Positions 35,856-43,876 are shown, numbered from the stretch's first letter. The stretch is DNA of 64,000 nucleotides from Ornithinibacillus sp. 4-3 (GCF_040958695.1 NZ_CP162599.1:840001-904000); one strand, 5' to 3'. Made by a program: numbers and translations. Notes: a model not told the origin generated them from the sequence alone.

Positions 35856-37262
35856 GTGTTTTTTAGATCATTTTTTGATGAGAATTTAGCACAAATGTCG
35901 TATTTAGTTGGGTGTCAAAGAACTGGAGAAGCTATTATAGTTGATCCAGCACGTAAAATAGATCCTTATTTTGAAACAGCTAAAAAAGAAGGATTAAAAA
36001 TTGTTGCAGCTACAGAAACACATATTCATGCAGATTTTCTTTCTGGAATGAGAGAGCTAGCAGAAAATCATGATGTGAAGCTCTACATTTCTGATGAGGG
36101 AGACGAAAATTGGAAGTATGAATACGTAAAGAACCTAGATTATGAGCTTCTAAAGGATGGTAGTGAATTTAAGCTTGGTATGATTGACTTTGAAGTGATG
36201 CATACACCAGGTCATACCCCTGAGAGTATTTCTATTGTTTTGACAGATAAGGGGGCTGGATCTCAAGAACCAATGGGAATTTTTACAGGAGACTTTGTTT
36301 TTGTTGGTGACATTGGTCGACCAGATTTATTAGAAAAAGCTGCAGGAATTGCTGATACAGCTGAAGCAGGAGCTAAGCAAATGTTTCATTCCTTGCAAAA
36401 ATTCAAAGCATTGCCTGATTTTATGCAAGTGTGGCCAGGGCATGGAGCTGGTAGTGCTTGTGGAAAAGCACTAGGTGCTGTCCCAATGTCGACAGTTGGT
36501 TATGAAAAAGTTAATAATTGGGCATTGAGAACAGAGGATGAAGAGAAATTTGTTCAACTTCTTTTATCTGGTCAACCTGAACCACCTAAATATTTTGCAA
36601 TGATGAAAAGATTAAATAAAATAGGTCCTGATCTAATTAATCATGAAAAAACAGTTCAGTTAGCAGATGCCATGGAGCTAGAAGAACACCACAAGGAAGC
36701 AGTTTTATTAGATACAAGAACTGCTGTTGAATTTGCAAAAGCACATTATCAAGGGGCAATAAATATCCCATTTAATAAATCATTTACAAATTGGGCAGGC
36801 TGGATCTTGGATTATGATCAGGATATTGTACTAGTTGCTTCTGAAAAGTATGTAGAGGACATCAAAGAGAGCCTACGCTCCATTGGATTAGATAGAGTTG
36901 TTGCAGTAATAGAGCCTTCATGTCTATTAGAAGCACAGGACAAGATAGATAATTATGACGAAGTCTCTATCGAACAGCTACAGGAATATTTAGAGGATAA
37001 TCAATACCGTCTGATTGATGTTCGAAATAATTCGGAATGGGAAGCAGGAAGAATTGATGGTGCAGAGCATATCATGCTAGGTACGCTTAAGGACCAGCTT
37101 GATCAGTTGCCTAAAGATAAAACCTATTTAATGCAATGTCGCTCTGGTGCTCGTTCAGCAATCGCAACAAGTATTATGAAAGCAAATGGGTTTGAAAATG
37201 TGTTGAATGTAAAGGGTGGATATTTAGCCTGGTTAAGTGAAAAACTGCCTGTAACAAGCTGA
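35856..37262 (+). CDS. cstB: CstB-type persulfide dioxygenase-sulfurtransferase
   Basis: 468 residues from GTG 35856 with GGGGGT upstream. Three domains: metallo-beta-lactamase persulfide dioxygenase (1-~260; iron ligand region H56/H58/D60, H116 and D146), a middle rhodanese-like domain lacking its cysteine (~280-365), and a C-terminal active rhodanese (~370-468) with C428 in YLMQCRSGARS. C202 in GHGAGSACGK corresponds to the second functional cysteine described in staphylococcal CstB. The enzyme turns low-molecular-weight persulfides into sulfite/thiosulfate. It lies 16 bases after the DUF1641 gene, so likely co-translated. Confidence 0.93.
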   Translation: MFFRSFFDENLAQMSYLVGCQRTGEAIIVDPARKIDPYFETAKKEGLKIVAATETHIHADFLSGMRELAENHDVKLYISDEGDENWKYEYVKNLDYELLKDGSEFKLGMIDFEVMHTPGHTPESISIVLTDKGAGSQEPMGIFTGDFVFVGDIGRPDLLEKAAGIADTAEAGAKQMFHSLQKFKALPDFMQVWPGHGAGSACGKALGAVPMSTVGYEKVNNWALRTEDEEKFVQLLLSGQPEPPKYFAMMKRLNKIGPDLINHEKTVQLADAMELEEHHKEAVLLDTRTAVEFAKAHYQGAINIPFNKSFTNWAGWILDYDQDIVLVASEKYVEDIKESLRSIGLDRVVAVIEPSCLLEAQDKIDNYDEVSIEQLQEYLEDNQYRLIDVRNNSEWEAGRIDGAEHIMLGTLKDQLDQLPKDKTYLMQCRSGARSAIATSIMKANGFENVLNVKGGYLAWLSEKLPVTS

Positions 37263-37350
37263 TATTGAGATGAACAGCGTTAATCACATATTTTCACAAA
37301 AAGAAGTCATCATTGTCATATTTTAGCGCAAATCGGAAACAGGTGATCAG

Positions 37351-38127
37351 ATGGGTATAGACTATATCATTGTACTATTTTTAATCGGTTTTCTTGGTTC
37401 GTTTATCTCAGGAATGCTTGGAATTGGTGGTTCTATCATTAAATATCCATTACTATTATACATTCCTGTTATGCTAGGTGTTGGTTCGTTAACACCAGCA
37501 GAGGTTGCTGGAATATCAGCAATTCAAGTTTTCTTTGCAAGTATTGGTGGAATGTGGGCTTTTCGAAAAGATGGGTATTTGAATAAAGCGCTAATTCTGT
37601 CTATGGGACTTTCTGTTTTAATTGGTAGTTTCATAGGCGGATTTGGTTCTGACTTATTATCGGGGAATAGTATTAATTTTGTGTACGCCATTATGGCGAC
37701 TATTGCAGCTATTATGATGTTTGTGCCTAAGAAAGAAGTTGATGGTCAGCTTGGTAGTAAATTAGAATTTAATCATTGGATTGCTATTACAGCTGGATTT
37801 ATCGTTGGTTTAGGTGCAGGAATTGTTGGAGCGGCAGGAGCATTTTTACTTGTACCAATTATGCTTGTTGTTTTAAAAATACCAACAAGGGTTACCATTG
37901 CTTCATCTCTAGCGATTACTTTTCTATCCTCTATCGGTTCTACAGTTGGAAAAGTAGTGACAGATCAAATATTGTATGGACCAGCGCTCGTTATGATTAT
38001 TGCGAGTATCATAGCAGCGCCACTTGGTGCAAATACAGGTAAAAGAATGAATACAAAAATACTTAGAGCTATTTTGGCATTTTTGATATTTGCTACTGCG
38101 GTGAAGATATGGATAGATATCATTTAA
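37351..38127 (+). CDS. tauE: TauE/SafE (TSUP) family permease
   Basis: 258 residues, eight membrane helices in two repeats. The first has FLGSFISGMLGIGGSIIKYPLLL, the second AGFIVGLGAGIVGAAGAFLLVPIM; these glycine-rich segments are the TSUP signature. TauE proteins in sulfide-detoxification loci are believed to export sulfite or thiosulfate made by CstB/CstA. ATG 37351 follows GGTGATC, a modest site. It lies 88 bases after cstB, with no terminator seen, so it may be in the same transcript. Confidence 0.9.
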   Translation: MGIDYIIVLFLIGFLGSFISGMLGIGGSIIKYPLLLYIPVMLGVGSLTPAEVAGISAIQVFFASIGGMWAFRKDGYLNKALILSMGLSVLIGSFIGGFGSDLLSGNSINFVYAIMATIAAIMMFVPKKEVDGQLGSKLEFNHWIAITAGFIVGLGAGIVGAAGAFLLVPIMLVVLKIPTRVTIASSLAITFLSSIGSTVGKVVTDQILYGPALVMIIASIIAAPLGANTGKRMNTKILRAILAFLIFATAVKIWIDII

Positions 38128-38164
38128 ATATCTGAGTCGGCAGTCATAGGGTAGGGGGATATTC

Positions 38165-38401
38165 ATGAAACAAATGCCAATCGTTTATACATCAAACTTT
38201 TGCTCTGTATGTGGAATGGTTAAAGGTTTTCTAGATACTTTAGAAATTCCCTATCAAGAAGTAAATATTGATCTGAATCCTATAAGGATGTTTCAATTGA
38301 TTGCGAAAACAAAAAGATTATCTGTGCCGCAAACAGTTATAAATGGAAAACTAATTTCAGGTTTTAACCCTGAAAAAATCATGCAAGCGTTAAGAGAATA
38401 A
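38165..38401 (+). CDS. Small glutaredoxin-like protein
   Basis: 78 residues with thioredoxin-fold features: active site SNFCSVCGMV (C13 and C16), cis-proline SVPQTVINGK and final glycine loop ISGF. This is the glutaredoxin/NrdH-like pattern (family COG0695). It starts 37 bases after tauE behind GGGGGAT and precedes a strong terminator, so it closes the sulfide-oxidation operon. It could reduce protein persulfides or polysulfides formed there (inference). Confidence 0.86.
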   Translation: MKQMPIVYTSNFCSVCGMVKGFLDTLEIPYQEVNIDLNPIRMFQLIAKTKRLSVPQTVINGKLISGFNPEKIMQALRE

Positions 38402-38407
38402 AGAAAA

Positions 38408-38440
38408 AAAGATTTCTCCGTCTAAGGTGGGGAAATCTTT
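38408..38440. terminator. Bidirectional terminator between glutaredoxin and cstR genes
   Basis: AAAGATTTC (38408-38416) pairs with GAAATCTTT (38432-38440), with A and T tracts on each side. Confidence 0.85.
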
Positions 38441-38453
38441 TTTATCTCATCAA

Positions 38454-38714
38454 CTATTTACTTTTCACTAATAATTCAACAGCCTCATTAATTATTTCTT
38501 CGGAGATATCTTCATTATCTGCGGATTCTTTAATACATCTAACTAAATTTTCACTAATGATAACTCCCATTAAGCGTTGCAGGGAGCTTTTGGATGCACT
38601 AAGCTGTGTAATTACTTCCTTACAATCTTTGCCTTCTTCCATCATTTTCAGCACACCATTTAATTGACCTTGCACACGATGGATGCGATTGAACATTTTC
38701 TTATCATATTTCAT
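38454..38714 (-). CDS. cstR: CstR: persulfide-sensing CsoR-family repressor
   Basis: 86 residues from ATG 38714 behind GGGAGGA; an upstream in-frame ATG at 38762 adds 16 residues and lies within the operator region. The all-helical CsoR fold has RIHRVQGQLNGVLKMM at its start. Cysteines C31 (GKDCKEV) and C60 (NLVRCIKE) match the persulfide-reactive pair of Staphylococcus CstR, C31/C60. The copper-site histidine of CsoR is absent (ENLVRC), so copper sensing is unlikely. It is divergent from cstA, with two operator sites between. Confidence 0.93.
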   Translation of the reverse strand: MKYDKKMFNRIHRVQGQLNGVLKMMEEGKDCKEVITQLSASKSSLQRLMGVIISENLVRCIKESADNEDISEEIINEAVELLVKSK

Positions 38715-38770
38715 ATAGGGTTCCTCCCAGGTTAGTTTTGCATCATATTTTAGAGAAAACATTATTATTT

Positions 38771-38796
38771 GTCAAATACCCCATATAGTATTTGAC
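38771..38796. promoter_or_regulatory. CstR operator 1
   Basis: GTCAAATAC-N8-GTATTTGAC is a perfect 9-bp inverted repeat with centre CCCATATA. It overlaps a -35 (TTGACA, 38792-38797) of the cstA promoter, so binding would block transcription; a -10 candidate is TATAAT at 38813-38818, at a short 15-base spacing. Confidence 0.75.
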
Positions 38797-38815
38797 AAAA
38801 GAGAGGTGTTTATAT

Positions 38816-38837
38816 AATATACCCATATAGGTATATT
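38816..38837. promoter_or_regulatory. CstR operator 2
   Basis: AATATACC-N6-GGTATATT is a perfect 8-bp inverted repeat (centre CATATA), overlapping the end of the -10 region and just ahead of the cstA ribosome site. Together with operator 1 it gives two sites about 43 bases apart, centre to centre. Confidence 0.78.
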
Positions 38838-38853
38838 GGAGAGGGAGGATATC

Positions 38854-39918
38854 GTGAATTATCAAACAAAGCATATTAATGATTTTTCAAAAAAGGAATT
38901 AGAAGAATTAGGGAGAAAAGGTCAATTGTTAGATGTACGTGAAGCTTCGGAATATGAGCAAGGGCATATTAATAACGCAAGAAATTTTCCATTAACAATG
39001 ATCGAAGAGGAATACCCTGAAAAGGATAAAAAGTATTATGTTTATTGTAAATCTGGGATAAGAAGTCAACAGGCAAGTCTTCTTTTAGTAAATCAAGGCT
39101 TTGATATTGTGAATCTGGAGGGCGGTTATTCAGATTTTATAAAAAAGCAACACACATCACCTGATGATGAAGAGGAAATAGTCATTCAGGATGACCGTAA
39201 AATGGTTAATTATAGTGGGATGCAATGCCCTGGACCAATTGTGAGCTTAAGTATGGAAATGCAAAAGATGGATGTAGGAAAACAGATAGAGGTGAAAGTA
39301 AGTGATTTCGGGTTTTATAATGATGTAAAAAGCTGGGCTGCTCAAATAGGGCATACCATTGTTGATCGTACAAAGAATCAAAATCATGTTACGGCTATTA
39401 TTCAAAAGGAATCTCAAAATAATAAAGATATTGAGATAACGGAAAAGGAAAATGGAACAACGATTGTATTATTCAGTGGAGAATTAGATAAAGCACTTGC
39501 TGCACTGATCATTGCTAATGGTGCAAAAGCTGCAGGACGAGAGGTAACTATTTTCTTTACATTTTGGGGACTCACAGCTTTAAAACGCATGGATAAACAA
39601 AAGGTGAAAAAACGAGGGATGGATAAGCTATTTAGTTTCTTTTTGCCGAGTACTCCTGTTCAGATGCCTTTGTCTAAGATGAATATGTTTGGGCTAGGTA
39701 ATCGAATGATGCGTTTTATTATGAAGCAAAAAAATGTTGAGAGCTTACCCTCTTTAATCGATAAAGCAATTGATCAAGATATTAAATTAATTGCATGTAC
39801 AATGAGTATGGATGTGATGGGAATCAAAAAAGAAGAATTACGACCAGAGGTCCAATTTGCAGGAGTAGGAACATATATCGGCGACACTGAAAAAGCAAAA
39901 CATAATCTATTTATTTAA
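38854..39918 (+). CDS. cstA: CstA-type multidomain sulfurtransferase
   Basis: 354 residues from GTG 38854, 5 bases after GGGAGG; the in-frame TTG at 38836 lies within operator 2. The rhodanese domain (1-~98) has C65 in YVYCKSGIRS. A TusA-like domain (~115-195) has C125 in MQCPGPIVSL. A DsrE-like domain (~205-354) contains ALAALIIANGAKAAGREVTI and a cysteine in LIACTMSMDVMG. The order matches staphylococcal CstA, which handles persulfide sulfur relayed from CstB. Its own promoter carries twin CstR sites. It is separate from cstB here. Confidence 0.93.
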   Translation: MNYQTKHINDFSKKELEELGRKGQLLDVREASEYEQGHINNARNFPLTMIEEEYPEKDKKYYVYCKSGIRSQQASLLLVNQGFDIVNLEGGYSDFIKKQHTSPDDEEEIVIQDDRKMVNYSGMQCPGPIVSLSMEMQKMDVGKQIEVKVSDFGFYNDVKSWAAQIGHTIVDRTKNQNHVTAIIQKESQNNKDIEITEKENGTTIVLFSGELDKALAALIIANGAKAAGREVTIFFTFWGLTALKRMDKQKVKKRGMDKLFSFFLPSTPVQMPLSKMNMFGLGNRMMRFIMKQKNVESLPSLIDKAIDQDIKLIACTMSMDVMGIKKEELRPEVQFAGVGTYIGDTEKAKHNLFI

Positions 39919-39995
39919 GTGAAGGAGATTTAATTCAGACGGGGTTTTAACTATCATTTGGAACCTTTGCCAAAGCTTATATTCAATCGGTTATT

Positions 39996-40006
39996 TATGC
40001 TATAAT
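39996..40006 (+). promoter_or_regulatory. Extended -10 promoter of toxin-like transcript
   Basis: TATGCTATAAT (TGnTATAAT type) at 39996-40006, without a clear -35, starts the transcript that carries the 28-residue peptide. The gap 39919-40104 also holds a strong but unused AAGGAGAT near 39921. Confidence 0.55.
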
Positions 40007-40104
40007 ACAAGATAATAAATCGACTTCACATGAGGGGTTAAGTAGCACCTGTTAGCTTGTAAGTAGCCTTTGATAGGAGACTTCCAAGGGAGGAGGTGTT
40101 GCCT

Positions 40105-40191
40105 ATGGACTTAGAAAACGTGTTAGCGTTAATGATATCCTTCGGGATGTTAATCGCGTTTATCGTTTCAGATAAAGACCATAAAAAATAA
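40105..40191 (+). CDS. 28-residue holin-like peptide, probable type I toxin
   Basis: A small ORF (MDLENVLALMISFGMLIAFI followed by a charged tail) has GGGAGGAGG 8 bases before ATG 40105. One hydrophobic helix flanked by an acidic start and a lysine-rich tail matches the putative holin-like toxin (Hol_Tox/Fst-like) size class. The frame ends inside a 12-bp stem (40187-40228). A likely antitoxin RNA would be convergent. GAGGGG-N4-GTAGC occurs on the plus strand at 40032-40046 and on the minus strand at 40234-40248, as expected for interacting repeats in Fst/par-type loci. Confidence 0.62.
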   Translation: MDLENVLALMISFGMLIAFIVSDKDHKK

Positions 40192-40228
40192 TCCCTCATG
40201 TGCTTTGACAGGCCAGTGAGGGATTATT
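40187..40228. other. Perfect 12-bp inverted repeat over the toxin stop codon
   Basis: AATAATCCCTCA (40187-40198) pairs perfectly with TGAGGGATTATT (40217-40228). It covers the 3' end of the small peptide gene. It may stabilise the messenger or interact with an antisense RNA. Confidence 0.75.
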
Positions 40229-40270
40229 CCCGAGCTACCTCGCCCCTCTTGTTGGGGTTCGGTTTATTGG

Positions 40271-40308
40271 AGACCGCTTCATGTTACCAGCATGGGGCGG
40301 TCTTTTTA
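40271..40308 (+). terminator. Terminator of toxin-like transcript
   Basis: AGACCGC (40271-40277) pairs with GCGGTCT (40297-40303) with inner CATG/CATG pairing, followed by TTTTT. Confidence 0.82.
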
Positions 40309-40401
40309 TAATATACGTTTTTCTAATTCCACTATACATGAAAATATAGTAATTTTCAAATTTACTCAGAGATCATTACAAAATAAGTATGCAAATAATA
40401 T

Positions 40402-40431
40402 TTGACACGACACTTTTAGGTGTCTTATAAT
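40402..40431 (+). promoter_or_regulatory. ArsR promoter with internal operator-like inverted repeat
   Basis: TTGACA (40402-40407) and TATAAT (40426-40431), spacing 18. The spacer contains GACAC-N6-GTGTC (40409-40424). Another GTGTC half follows at about 40434, consistent with ArsR-type self-control. Confidence 0.65.
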
Positions 40432-40469
40432 AAGTGTCACCAAAAGGTGGCGTGTTAGGAGAGGATTTT

Positions 40470-40793
40470 TTGGTAAAAATAGAAGAAAAACGCGATGTTT
40501 TTGTTGCAATAGCAGATCCAACAAGGCGTAAAATAATCCGTTTATTAGCAGATAAGGATGAAGTAGCTTTACATGAATTAACTCCTCACTTTCAAATGGG
40601 ACGTACGGCTGTATCCAAGCATTTGACGATTCTTAGAGAGGCTGATTTAGTAAAGAATCGTAGAGCTGGAAGGGAAACAAGATACCGGCTAAACCCAGTA
40701 CCTTTGCAGGAAGTAAAGGATTGGCTTTCGTTCTATGAACAATTTTGGAATGACCGAGCAACAATACTTAAATCAATTTTGGAGGAGGAATAG
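40470..40793 (+). CDS. ArsR-family winged-helix regulator
   Basis: 107 residues from TTG 40470 behind AGGAGAGGA; longer in-frame readings start before that site. The HTH region is FVAIADPTRRKIIRLLADKD then MGRTAVSKHLTILREADLVK, and the wing NRRAGRETRYRLNP is typical. No metal-binding CXC motif is present, so it belongs to the non-metal SdpR-like group often paired with SRPBCC (AHSA1) genes. That is exactly the next gene, 3 bases downstream. The inverted repeat in its promoter suggests autorepression. Confidence 0.9.
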   Translation: MVKIEEKRDVFVAIADPTRRKIIRLLADKDEVALHELTPHFQMGRTAVSKHLTILREADLVKNRRAGRETRYRLNPVPLQEVKDWLSFYEQFWNDRATILKSILEEE

Positions 40794-40796
40794 TAA

Positions 40797-41582
40797 ATGG
40801 TTGATTTAGCATTAGATTTTCATTTTAAAAGTCCTATTCAGAAAGTGTGGCAAGCATTAACCAATTCTGAGACACTTGCTCAATGGGTAATGGAAAATAA
40901 TTTCAAACCAATTGTGGGACATAAGTGTCAGTTTTGGAATCAAGAAATTGATTTAGTAGTTGATTGCGAGGTTCTTGTGGTAGATGAACCACATACATTA
41001 TCTTATACATGGCTAGGTGGACCGATAGATACGATTGTAACATGGACCTTAAAAGAAGCTGGTGAGACAACACATTTACATCTTGACCACACTGGGTTTG
41101 AAGAAAAGGGGCAAGCATACAATGGAGCTAAATATGGTTGGGCATATAAAGTAGAAGAATTGCAGAAAATGTTAGATGAAGCGGAGAATTCTAATCAAGA
41201 AGAGGTAAATAAACATGTCTTTGCTAGTTTCCTGCAAGGAATAGATAATCAAGAGCATAGGGAAAAAACAGAAACAGTTTTTAACTGGATCACTGAAAAA
41301 TATCCAAAGCTAACTAATGAAATTAAATGGAAGCAACCGATGTTTATTGATCATGGCACGTTTATTATAGGATTTAGTGTTTCCAAAAAACATCTAGCAG
41401 TCGCGCCAGAAGAAGTGACAATTAAACATGTAGAAGAAGACATTCAAAAAGCAGGTTATGATTATACGAAAGGGATTATTCGCATTCCCTGGGAGAGTGA
41501 GATAAATTATGAACTATTAGAGAAAATGATTGATTTTAATATTTGGGATAAAGCAAATTGTACAACCTTTTGGAGAAAATAA
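40797..41582 (+). CDS. Fusion of SRPBCC (AHSA1) domain and DUF1801/YdhG domain
   Basis: 261 residues. Residues 1-~132 are an AHSA1-like SRPBCC pocket: MVDLALDFHFKSPIQKVWQA at the start, and a terminal helix YNGAKYGWAYKVEELQKMLD. Residues ~140-261 form a DUF1801 domain like YdhG: YPKLTNEIKWKQPMFIDHGT and KKHLAVAPEE, ending IWDKANCTTFWRK. Each occurs commonly as a separate protein; the fusion suggests they act together. It overlaps the regulator's operon and has GGAGGAGG upstream. Biochemistry is unknown; DUF1801 proteins have been proposed as iron chaperones. Confidence 0.88.
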   Translation: MVDLALDFHFKSPIQKVWQALTNSETLAQWVMENNFKPIVGHKCQFWNQEIDLVVDCEVLVVDEPHTLSYTWLGGPIDTIVTWTLKEAGETTHLHLDHTGFEEKGQAYNGAKYGWAYKVEELQKMLDEAENSNQEEVNKHVFASFLQGIDNQEHREKTETVFNWITEKYPKLTNEIKWKQPMFIDHGTFIIGFSVSKKHLAVAPEEVTIKHVEEDIQKAGYDYTKGIIRIPWESEINYELLEKMIDFNIWDKANCTTFWRK

Positions 41583-41609
41583 ATTTATTAATGATAAAGG
41601 AGCATGTTC

Positions 41610-42209
41610 ATGGAGGATAATGTTTTTAATCAAATGGCAGCAAAATATGATACAGAAGACAGAAAAGAGTTAGCCAATGTTATTGCTAATGAAATAAATA
41701 GAATTTTAGATGGGAAGAATTATTATTCTCTATTAGATTATGGCGGGGGGACAGGTCTTGTTACTTTTCAAATTGCAAAACATTTTAACGAGATACTACT
41801 GCTTGATTCCTCGCATGAAATGATTAAAGTTGCTCAAAGTAAAATAGATCCAAAACAAGATTATAATTTCGAAGCAAGGCAGCTAAATTTAATGGAAGAT
41901 AACGATCTAGGATTTAAAGCGGATGTAATTATCTTATCGTTAGTGCTGTTACATATTCCAGATATAGAAACTCTTTTGCAAAAATTGTTTAACGTATTAA
42001 ATAAAGATGGCATGCTTATCCTTATTGATTTTGACAAAAATGAATCCATCTATCATCCGAAGGTACATAATGGATTTGTACAAAATGAAATCATGGAGCT
42101 ATTGACCAAGATAGGCTTCCATGACATTGAAATGCATACTTTTTATCATGGGAAAAATATATTTATGAATAAGGATGCTTCTTTATTTAGTTCGATAAGT
42201 AAGAAATGA
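41610..42209 (+). CDS. Class I SAM-dependent methyltransferase
   Basis: 199 residues from ATG 41610, 7 bases after AAAGGAG; ATG 41604 is too close to that site. Motif I is LLDYGGGTGLVTFQIA, the acidic end of strand 2 is ILLLDSSHEMI, and motif II/III are ADVIILSLVLLHIPD and GMLILIDFDKN. The substrate is unknown. It is the third gene in the run starting at the ArsR gene, 27 bases after the fusion gene. Confidence 0.88.
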   Translation: MEDNVFNQMAAKYDTEDRKELANVIANEINRILDGKNYYSLLDYGGGTGLVTFQIAKHFNEILLLDSSHEMIKVAQSKIDPKQDYNFEARQLNLMEDNDLGFKADVIILSLVLLHIPDIETLLQKLFNVLNKDGMLILIDFDKNESIYHPKVHNGFVQNEIMELLTKIGFHDIEMHTFYHGKNIFMNKDASLFSSISKK

Positions 42210-42313
42210 ACTCCGTTTTAATGCTAATAAAATTTGATAAAATAACTCTTTAAGCTAAATAGAATGAACGTCCATATTACGATTCTTTTACCTCAGTGTT
42301 TAAATTTCATAAT

Positions 42314-43027
42314 TTATGTTTTTCCCAAAAGTCCTGTCACCTCACCTAAGCGATATAGTTCATGAATACTATGTATTTGAGCTCTATTTCGATAATTGAG
42401 TGTTTCCAGGGCTTCTTTAGTTATTTTTTTTGCCTGTTCTATACTGTGGTGTTCAACGGCTTTAACAATCTCTTTCATCGATTCTAAAGAATATACGGTA
42501 TTTCGCATAGCGCGGATTACCATAATCTGACGAAGGTGAGTTCGTGTGTAAAGACGATATCCGTTTTCAGGATGCCGTGCAGGTTCAATAAGTCCTTCGC
42601 TCTCCCAGTAACGGAGTGCTGACGGGGCAACATCAGATAGTTCTGCAATCGTTCCAATACTCATTTCATCTTTAATTTTTCCCTGGTCGATCTTTGTAAA
42701 TAGATTTGGGGAATGGAGCATCTCAAAAGTTTGCTCTGCTAACTTTTTTTCTTGATAAAGCTTTGCCTGTGCCTCATTAACAAGCCATAATGCTTGGCTC
42801 ATTTCTTCTTTTTGAACAAGAAAAAGCACCTTTGACACAAATTTCATATCAAAGGTTGGAAACATAGCTCGAATGCATCGGAAGTAAGCAAAGTGAACTT
42901 CTGTATATTTTCGATATCCATTTGTTTCTCGCTCTGGTTTAGGAACGATTCCCCATGATTCATAATGTCGAAGTGCACTTGTACTAATATTAAGTGCCTT
43001 GGCAATTTCCTTTGGTTTGTAATACAT
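42314..43027 (-). CDS. MerR-family regulator with two tandem HTH domains
   Basis: 237 residues. The first MerR HTH is at 1-~70 (KPKEIAKALNISTSALRHYE, then a NGYRKYTEVHF wing) and a second at ~122-195 (MSIGTIAELSDVAPSALRYW, then a NGYRLYTRTHL wing). They are joined by a helical segment. The C-terminus has no metal-binding or drug-binding domain. This double-headed layout is uncommon, as MerR proteins normally dimerise to bring two HTH together; one chain here may do that or bridge two sites. Start ATG 43027; it is divergent from the VOC gene. Confidence 0.85.
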   Translation of the reverse strand: MYYKPKEIAKALNISTSALRHYESWGIVPKPERETNGYRKYTEVHFAYFRCIRAMFPTFDMKFVSKVLFLVQKEEMSQALWLVNEAQAKLYQEKKLAEQTFEMLHSPNLFTKIDQGKIKDEMSIGTIAELSDVAPSALRYWESEGLIEPARHPENGYRLYTRTHLRQIMVIRAMRNTVYSLESMKEIVKAVEHHSIEQAKKITKEALETLNYRNRAQIHSIHELYRLGEVTGLLGKT

Positions 43028-43191
43028 CTATTTAATCCTCTCCATAAGATTAAATTTAAACATTAAAGATATGTGACGAGTTTTCCTATTATATATTGTG
43101 TTGTAATAGTTTTATTATGTCAAAACCTTATCACTTGCATCAATGTCATATAATGGAGTAGAAAGATTATATTAAGGAAAGGATGTTAATT

Positions 43192-43530
43192 ATGAAACTC
43201 AATCACCTTAATCTAACCGTTACAGATGTCCCAGCTGCTCGAGCGTTTTTAGAGAAGTACTTTGGTATGACTGGAGGTACTGAACGTGGGAATGGCTTTG
43301 ATGCAGTATTTGATGATGATGGATTTGTACTCACGTTGATGAGAGGGCGTGAGGTTCTTTATCCCAAAACCTTCCATATTGGATTCCCTCAGGAAAATGA
43401 AGCACAAGTGGACAGAATTAATCAACAACTGAAATATGACGGTTTCGATGTCAGTCCTCCACAACATTCCCATGGCTATACTTTTTATGTCAAAGCCCCA
43501 GGAGGGTTTACTGTCGAAGTGATTTGTTAA
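43192..43530 (+). CDS. VOC (glyoxalase/bleomycin-resistance) family protein
   Basis: 112 residues from ATG 43192; an in-frame ATG at 43183 is too close to the AAAGGA site. The VOC fold starts MKLNHLNLTVTDVPAARAFL with the first metal-type histidine, then DDDGFVLTLMRG, and ends SHGYTFYVKAPGGFTVEVIC with glutamate as the last ligand. The substrate is unknown. It is divergent from the tandem-HTH MerR gene, a pairing often seen for regulator and target. Confidence 0.86.
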   Translation: MKLNHLNLTVTDVPAARAFLEKYFGMTGGTERGNGFDAVFDDDGFVLTLMRGREVLYPKTFHIGFPQENEAQVDRINQQLKYDGFDVSPPQHSHGYTFYVKAPGGFTVEVIC

Positions 43531-43559
43531 TCAAATGAATATTAAAAAATGGAAATGAG

Positions 43560-43870
43560 GGATTTGTTTGAGAAAGACCATAACCAAAACACTTCTACTA
43601 ATAACGAAAAAATACTTGATGCTCGCAAAGGATAAGAATTTGAGTGCCTAATGTGAAGAAACAATCGATTTTTATCAAGGGATTGGTTTTAAAAGCATAT
43701 GATTATCTCAGATGATGAAAAATTGCTCATGTGTATTTATAGTTTAGCGTTAATGAAGTAGGTATTCTTGAAGGGCCTTCCCTAATCCAGGTACAGAATG
43801 TAAAAGACAGTTTAAAAAGAAACTACAGGGATTGGTGTGAAAATTGGGCTTGTTGTTTCGGATTTAGGCT
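43560..43870 (+). pseudogene. Degenerate coding stretch, possible VOC/GNAT remnant
   Basis: Between the VOC gene and the next transcript, frames are broken. One piece reads ETIDFYQGIGFKS, a phrase typical of VOC or GNAT proteins, followed by stops. No intact gene could be found in 43531-43876. Confidence 0.3.
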
Positions 43871-43876
43871 TGAAAA

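Noticed and set aside
37313..37350. Possible CstR operator before tauE
   Set aside because: No inverted repeat resembling ATACC/GGTAT was found there.
38813..38837. TTG 38836 as the cstA start
   Set aside because: It would begin inside the operator with no ribosome site; GTG 38854 follows GGGAGG and gives the length expected for CstA.
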